A stretch of DNA of 64,000 bases from a virus, in the IMG/VR virus record IMGVR_UViG_3300033388_005412, positions 124,001-188,000 of that record. The stretch is one strand, 5' to 3'. Both the position numbers and the translations under genes were made by a program. Position 1 is the stretch's first letter. Every line of letters starts with the position of its first letter. The notes under the pieces are model-generated. The model was not told the DNA's origin and made no database searches. It saw only the letters and a program-made list of their open reading frames with translations. Positions 61,467-64,000 of the stretch are shown one piece after another.

Positions 61467-61723
61467 AAATAAATGATTTTATTAAAGAAATAGTTAGTTA
61501 TTTTGATTCGAAACAAATATTAACAGAAGAAGAAGAATCATTATTGGAGCAAGGCAGGAATTTGATTGAAACATATACTGTTATTTTGATGGATAAAAAT
61601 GGGGAAGTTGACAGAACAAATGTTGATGAAAAATCAGACGAACTTGCATGGGAATTATTTAGAGAATTTGAGAGAAATGAAAATTATAAAATAACAGACG
61701 GCATGTACATTGTATGGGAATAA
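61463..61723 (+). CDS. 86-aa acidic hypothetical protein
   Basis: ATG at 61463 (AAGGAGAAAAA). Acidic helices. Unknown. Confidence 0.66.
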   Translation: MKINDFIKEIVSYFDSKQILTEEEESLLEQGRNLIETYTVILMDKNGEVDRTNVDEKSDELAWELFREFERNENYKITDGMYIVWE

Positions 61724-61736
61724 ATAAGGAGGATAA

Positions 61737-61946
61737 ATGAATATCGGTGAAGAACATTTGTATAAATGGCAGTATGGAATGCTCGGCGGCTTCATGAAAG
61801 CACTGTTTAGTGCTATATGCAAAGCTGATGGCGATAATATACAAAAACTGAAAAAAGCATTTCCGGAAGAAGTTGAAGCATACAGGAGATTTTCAGAAGA
61901 ATCGGGTTATTGGGATAAAATAAGAAGCGAATATATAAATAGGTGA
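61737..61946 (+). CDS. 69-aa hypothetical protein
   Basis: SD AAGGAGGATAA. YKWQYGMLGGFMKALFSAICKAD then FPEEVEAYRRF; a widespread small phage pattern (G-F-x-x-A-L-x-x-A-I-x-x-A-D...P-x-x-V-x-A-x-x-x-F). Unknown. Confidence 0.7.
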   Translation: MNIGEEHLYKWQYGMLGGFMKALFSAICKADGDNIQKLKKAFPEEVEAYRRFSEESGYWDKIRSEYINR

Positions 61947-61954
61947 GGAGCCAA

Positions 61955-62161
61955 ATGGATAAATTATACGAAACAGATTATGTTATTAAAAATCAACAAG
62001 GTGACTTTGTGAGATTTAGCAATGGTGATATTATTATATATGGTAATAGAAATGAAGCAAGATATGACACAAATGTTGGCGAGATGATGATATCATGTAC
62101 AATGCTACGTAGCAAAGAACAAAAAATGATATTGAAGCAGGTATGTGATGATAGAACTTAA
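61955..62161 (+). CDS. 68-aa hypothetical protein
   Basis: ATG at 61955 with GAGGAGCCAA. Beta-rich with VIKNQQGDFVRFSNGDIIIYG. Unknown. Confidence 0.64.
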   Translation: MDKLYETDYVIKNQQGDFVRFSNGDIIIYGNRNEARYDTNVGEMMISCTMLRSKEQKMILKQVCDDRT

Positions 62162-62537
62162 GAATATTTATTTAGAAAAAGTTGAGGGCCACCAGCCTAT
62201 TCCACAAATCGGTAATTATAAAACCTTTGAAGAAGCTGAATCGACATTGCATTGGTGGTCAAAGAAATCGCCGGAAAACGGGGCATATGATAAAACAGAT
62301 TTTACTGTGGAGTTTAAAGATGGTTTTAAATATAGAGGAACTATAGATCTTAAGAATGACGGCACGAGTTATCATCTTATGACGCATATACTTGATTTTC
62401 TATACTTCTACTCTGGCCGCCGGAGACCGGTATGGCTTGATAATAAAAAATATAGGGAGTCATTGGTGAATATTGACACGACAATTCATGGTATGATATT
62501 AGATAAGTATTTCAAAAAATATAAGGAGGATTTATAA
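62148..62537 (+). CDS. LPD25-like hypothetical protein
   Basis: 129 aa from the ATG at 62148. TFEEAESTLHWWSKKSPENGAYDKTDFTVEF and DGFKYRGTIDLK then HILDFLYFYSGRRRP resembles the polyvalent-protein-associated LPD25-type domain found in phage and plasmid proteins. Tentative. Confidence 0.66.
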   Translation: MIELKNIYLEKVEGHQPIPQIGNYKTFEEAESTLHWWSKKSPENGAYDKTDFTVEFKDGFKYRGTIDLKNDGTSYHLMTHILDFLYFYSGRRRPVWLDNKKYRESLVNIDTTIHGMILDKYFKKYKEDL

Positions 62538-62662
62538 TGGAAGTTTGTATTGTAACAACAATGTGTCCTAAATGTGAAACATGCTTTAATGGGACGCAAG
62601 AAGATATTGGTGATAAATGTCCAGTGTGCGGGTACGATGGTAAGGAAGATTTAGATGAATAA
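62537..62662 (+). CDS. 41-aa zinc ribbon micro-protein
   Basis: ATG after AAGGAGGATTTATA. CPKCETCF and CPVCGYDG. Overlaps the next ATG. Confidence 0.6.
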   Translation: MEVCIVTTMCPKCETCFNGTQEDIGDKCPVCGYDGKEDLDE

Positions 62663-62870
62663 CAATGAGCGGGAAAAACTTGAAAAGAAACACGGCCAGG
62701 TGTGGGATACTAACGAATTAACAGATGATTTTGATGTAAAAAGTTTTATAGCGCCGTTTGTGGTGGTGGAAAGGTCGTCTGACGGTAAAAGGGGAACTCT
62801 TATGTTTCAGCATCACCCGCGATTCTATTTTGACTTTGAATTCAAAGATAAACAAAAGGAGGAAAAATGA
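62655..62870 (+). CDS. 71-aa hypothetical protein
   Basis: Starts inside the previous gene. VWDTNELTDDFDVKSFIAPFVVVERSSDGKRGTLMFQHHPRFYF is a common small phage pattern (D-F-x-V-x-x-F-x-A-P-x-V-x-V-x-R-x-x-D-x-x-x-G-x-L-x-F-x-H-x-P-R-x-Y-F). Unknown. Confidence 0.72.
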   Translation: MNNNEREKLEKKHGQVWDTNELTDDFDVKSFIAPFVVVERSSDGKRGTLMFQHHPRFYFDFEFKDKQKEEK

Positions 62871-63292
62871 GCAATTATTATGGTAATTTTCGTAGCAATT
62901 ATTTTAGCGTAAAAAATTTAGAGAAGTTTAAAAAAGAATTAAAAAAATGGGTTAGCAGTTCTTCCGAAGGTAATGATTATGATGTTTGGGATGGAGAAGG
63001 AAATAATAAAGGTAAAATAGCACTTGGCGGATATTGCAGTATTCTTTGTAAACTTGACGATAGTGCTGATAATGGAATCAGTGAAGAAGACTTTAGTGAG
63101 TTTATTCAGAAACATCTTGATAATGATGTGGCGATAATACAGGAAGTTGGTAATGATAAACTAAAGTATCTAGCTGCTTACACGTGGTATATTTCACCGA
63201 AGATAATTAAGTTTGTTGATGGAAGTTTTGATGTAAATATAATTACAGATTTAGGATTTAGTCCTGTTAATGTAACACGTCCGGAATATTAA
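62867..63292 (+). CDS. 141-aa hypothetical protein
   Basis: SD AAGGAGGAAAA. Opens YYGNFRSNYFSVKNLEKFKKEL, a pattern of phage proteins distantly related to the E. coli YpjJ group (R-S-N-Y-F-x-V-K-D). Acidic, beta/alpha. Unknown. Confidence 0.7.
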   Translation: MSNYYGNFRSNYFSVKNLEKFKKELKKWVSSSSEGNDYDVWDGEGNNKGKIALGGYCSILCKLDDSADNGISEEDFSEFIQKHLDNDVAIIQEVGNDKLKYLAAYTWYISPKIIKFVDGSFDVNIITDLGFSPVNVTRPEY

Positions 63293-63304
63293 AGGAGAAT
63301 ATAA

Positions 63305-63499
63305 ATGAACGAATATATAACATTACTGGGCACTGAAGATGTTAAAAATGCTGGTGGTTCAATGCGTGCGGCCGCAAGTGATATGATACGTGCCGCAAGT
63401 ATAATAAGTGAAGCAACTAATCAACACCAGAGAAGTTTAGAAGAATTTATAGACCGATTTGAAGCAGCGATAGAAAAAATAAATAAGGAGAAAAAATGA
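63305..63499 (+). CDS. 64-aa helical protein
   Basis: SD AAAGGAGAATATAA. Amphipathic Ala-rich helices (MRAAASDMIRAASIISEAT). Common small phage protein type. Unknown. Confidence 0.67.
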   Translation: MNEYITLLGTEDVKNAGGSMRAAASDMIRAASIISEATNQHQRSLEEFIDRFEAAIEKINKEKK

Positions 63500-63684
63500 A
63501 TCAGGATTTAAACGAATTAAAAGAGATGGCGAGAACGATTTATGAGATCATGAAAGATGAAGAATTGGCTGATGCTATTGCTTCATCCTATCGTAATATT
63601 TATTGTAAATTAGTTGAAAAGGGTTTTACTGCTGATGAAGCTATTACTCTTTTATCTAGAATGAATTTTGGCGGAAGTAAGTAA
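63496..63684 (+). CDS. 62-aa helical protein
   Basis: ATGA coupling; SD AAGGAGAAAAA. YCKLVEKGFTADEAITLL resembles small phage proteins with L-x-x-x-G-F-T-x-x-E-A-x-x-L. Unknown. Confidence 0.68.
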   Translation: MNQDLNELKEMARTIYEIMKDEELADAIASSYRNIYCKLVEKGFTADEAITLLSRMNFGGSK

Positions 63685-63703
63685 AAATAGAATGAGGTGA
63701 AAA

Positions 63704-64000
63704 ATGAAAGCCCAATCATTAACAATATGTGTTCCATATAAAGGGTGTGACAAAAATTGCCCGTATTGTATTTCCAAGATGACAGGATCAATTGAGACTA
63801 ATAGTACAGTAATGGGGCGCAATATTGAAAAAGCTATAACATTTGCCAAAGCTGCGGATGTTACAAATGTAATTGTAACAGGTAAGGGCGAACCTTGCTT
63901 AAACATGTCAGATGTTATTATACTAGGACGGCGTTTTAAGACTTTCCCATTGGAATTACAAACAAATGGTATAGTGTTATCAAAAAAACAAAAACTGGTT
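63704..64000 (+). CDS. Radical SAM protein (partial, runs off right edge)
   Basis: 99 codons visible and still open. GCDKNCPYC at 14-22 is the CxxxCxxC [4Fe-4S]/SAM motif, followed by VIVTGKGEPCLN (a GGEP-like SAM-binding strand) at about 66. LTICVPYKGC resembles QueE/NrdG-type activases and phage radical SAM proteins of unknown substrate. SD GAGGTGAAAA. The substrate cannot be told from this part. Confidence 0.85.
   Translation, partial: MKAQSLTICVPYKGCDKNCPYCISKMTGSIETNSTVMGRNIEKAITFAKAADVTNVIVTGKGEPCLNMSDVIILGRRFKTFPLELQTNGIVLSKKQKLV

Overview
This window looks like part of the genome of a large, AT-rich tailed bacteriophage (Caudoviricetes). The evidence is a canonical terminase large subunit, a block of virion-type genes, phage-encoded tRNAs including an initiator-type tRNA, an anti-restriction Lar-type protein, two YopX-family proteins, homing endonucleases, an intein, and more than 100 very short genes packed in operons with ATGA overlaps and strong AGGAGG ribosome binding sites. 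The SD usage and sigma-70-like promoters fit a bacterial host with a standard SD system. TGA is used freely as a stop. I cannot name the host.

Layout. (1) Positions 1-13643, minus strand: a partial virion-type protein with a C2H2 zinc finger, TerL, four Gly/Ala-rich small virion-type proteins, a 564-aa protein interrupted by a 313-aa intein that carries a GIY-YIG-like nuclease, a free-standing EDxHD/Vsr-like nuclease, a thioredoxin-fold-like protein, a metallophosphoesterase, a RlaP-type nucleotidyltransferase, a tRNA cluster (Thr-UGU, fMet, Leu-UAA and a broken tRNA) invaded by an HNH endonuclease, and a few regulatory or nuclease-like genes. (2) 13738-15921, plus strand: a RecD2-type helicase. 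(3) 15963-18257, minus strand: RNA ligase, AAA+ ATPase and a small protein. (4) 18446-64000, plus strand: a long accessory arm of tiny genes punctuated by larger ones. The larger ones are two paralogous DbDGD-motif (double-psi beta-barrel) RNA polymerase-like proteins, a HIRAN-domain protein, four SpoVG-family proteins, an RNase H-like protein, a macro-domain (Appr-1''-P phosphatase-like) protein, a DUF1566 protein, a sigma-like factor, an Mrp/ParA-type ATPase and a radical SAM protein running off the right edge.

The most unusual content is in the plus-strand arm. Two full-length RNA polymerase-like genes share the window with a third copy broken into separate short ORFs that keep the gene order of the intact locus, and with a phage sigma-like factor. 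Several intergenic regions fold into tRNA-like or multibranched RNAs. Three of the four SpoVG-family genes (a nucleic-acid-binding family) are followed directly by such a structured element. At least two of the structured RNAs (about 308 nt and 150 nt) sit behind identically spaced TTGACG-N15-TATAAT promoters, one of them preceded by three 20-bp-phased ATTGCAATAA-type sites. RNA ligase, the macro-domain phosphatase, RlaP-type nucleotidyltransferase and tRNAs suggest RNA repair or tRNA maintenance. Repeat-rich, gene-free segments at 22.5-22.8 kb, 26.57-27.18 kb and 27.8-28.1 kb are candidate origins or operator arrays.

Limits: all homology statements come from reading motifs by eye. RNA folds were done by hand and no covariance, profile or database search was run.
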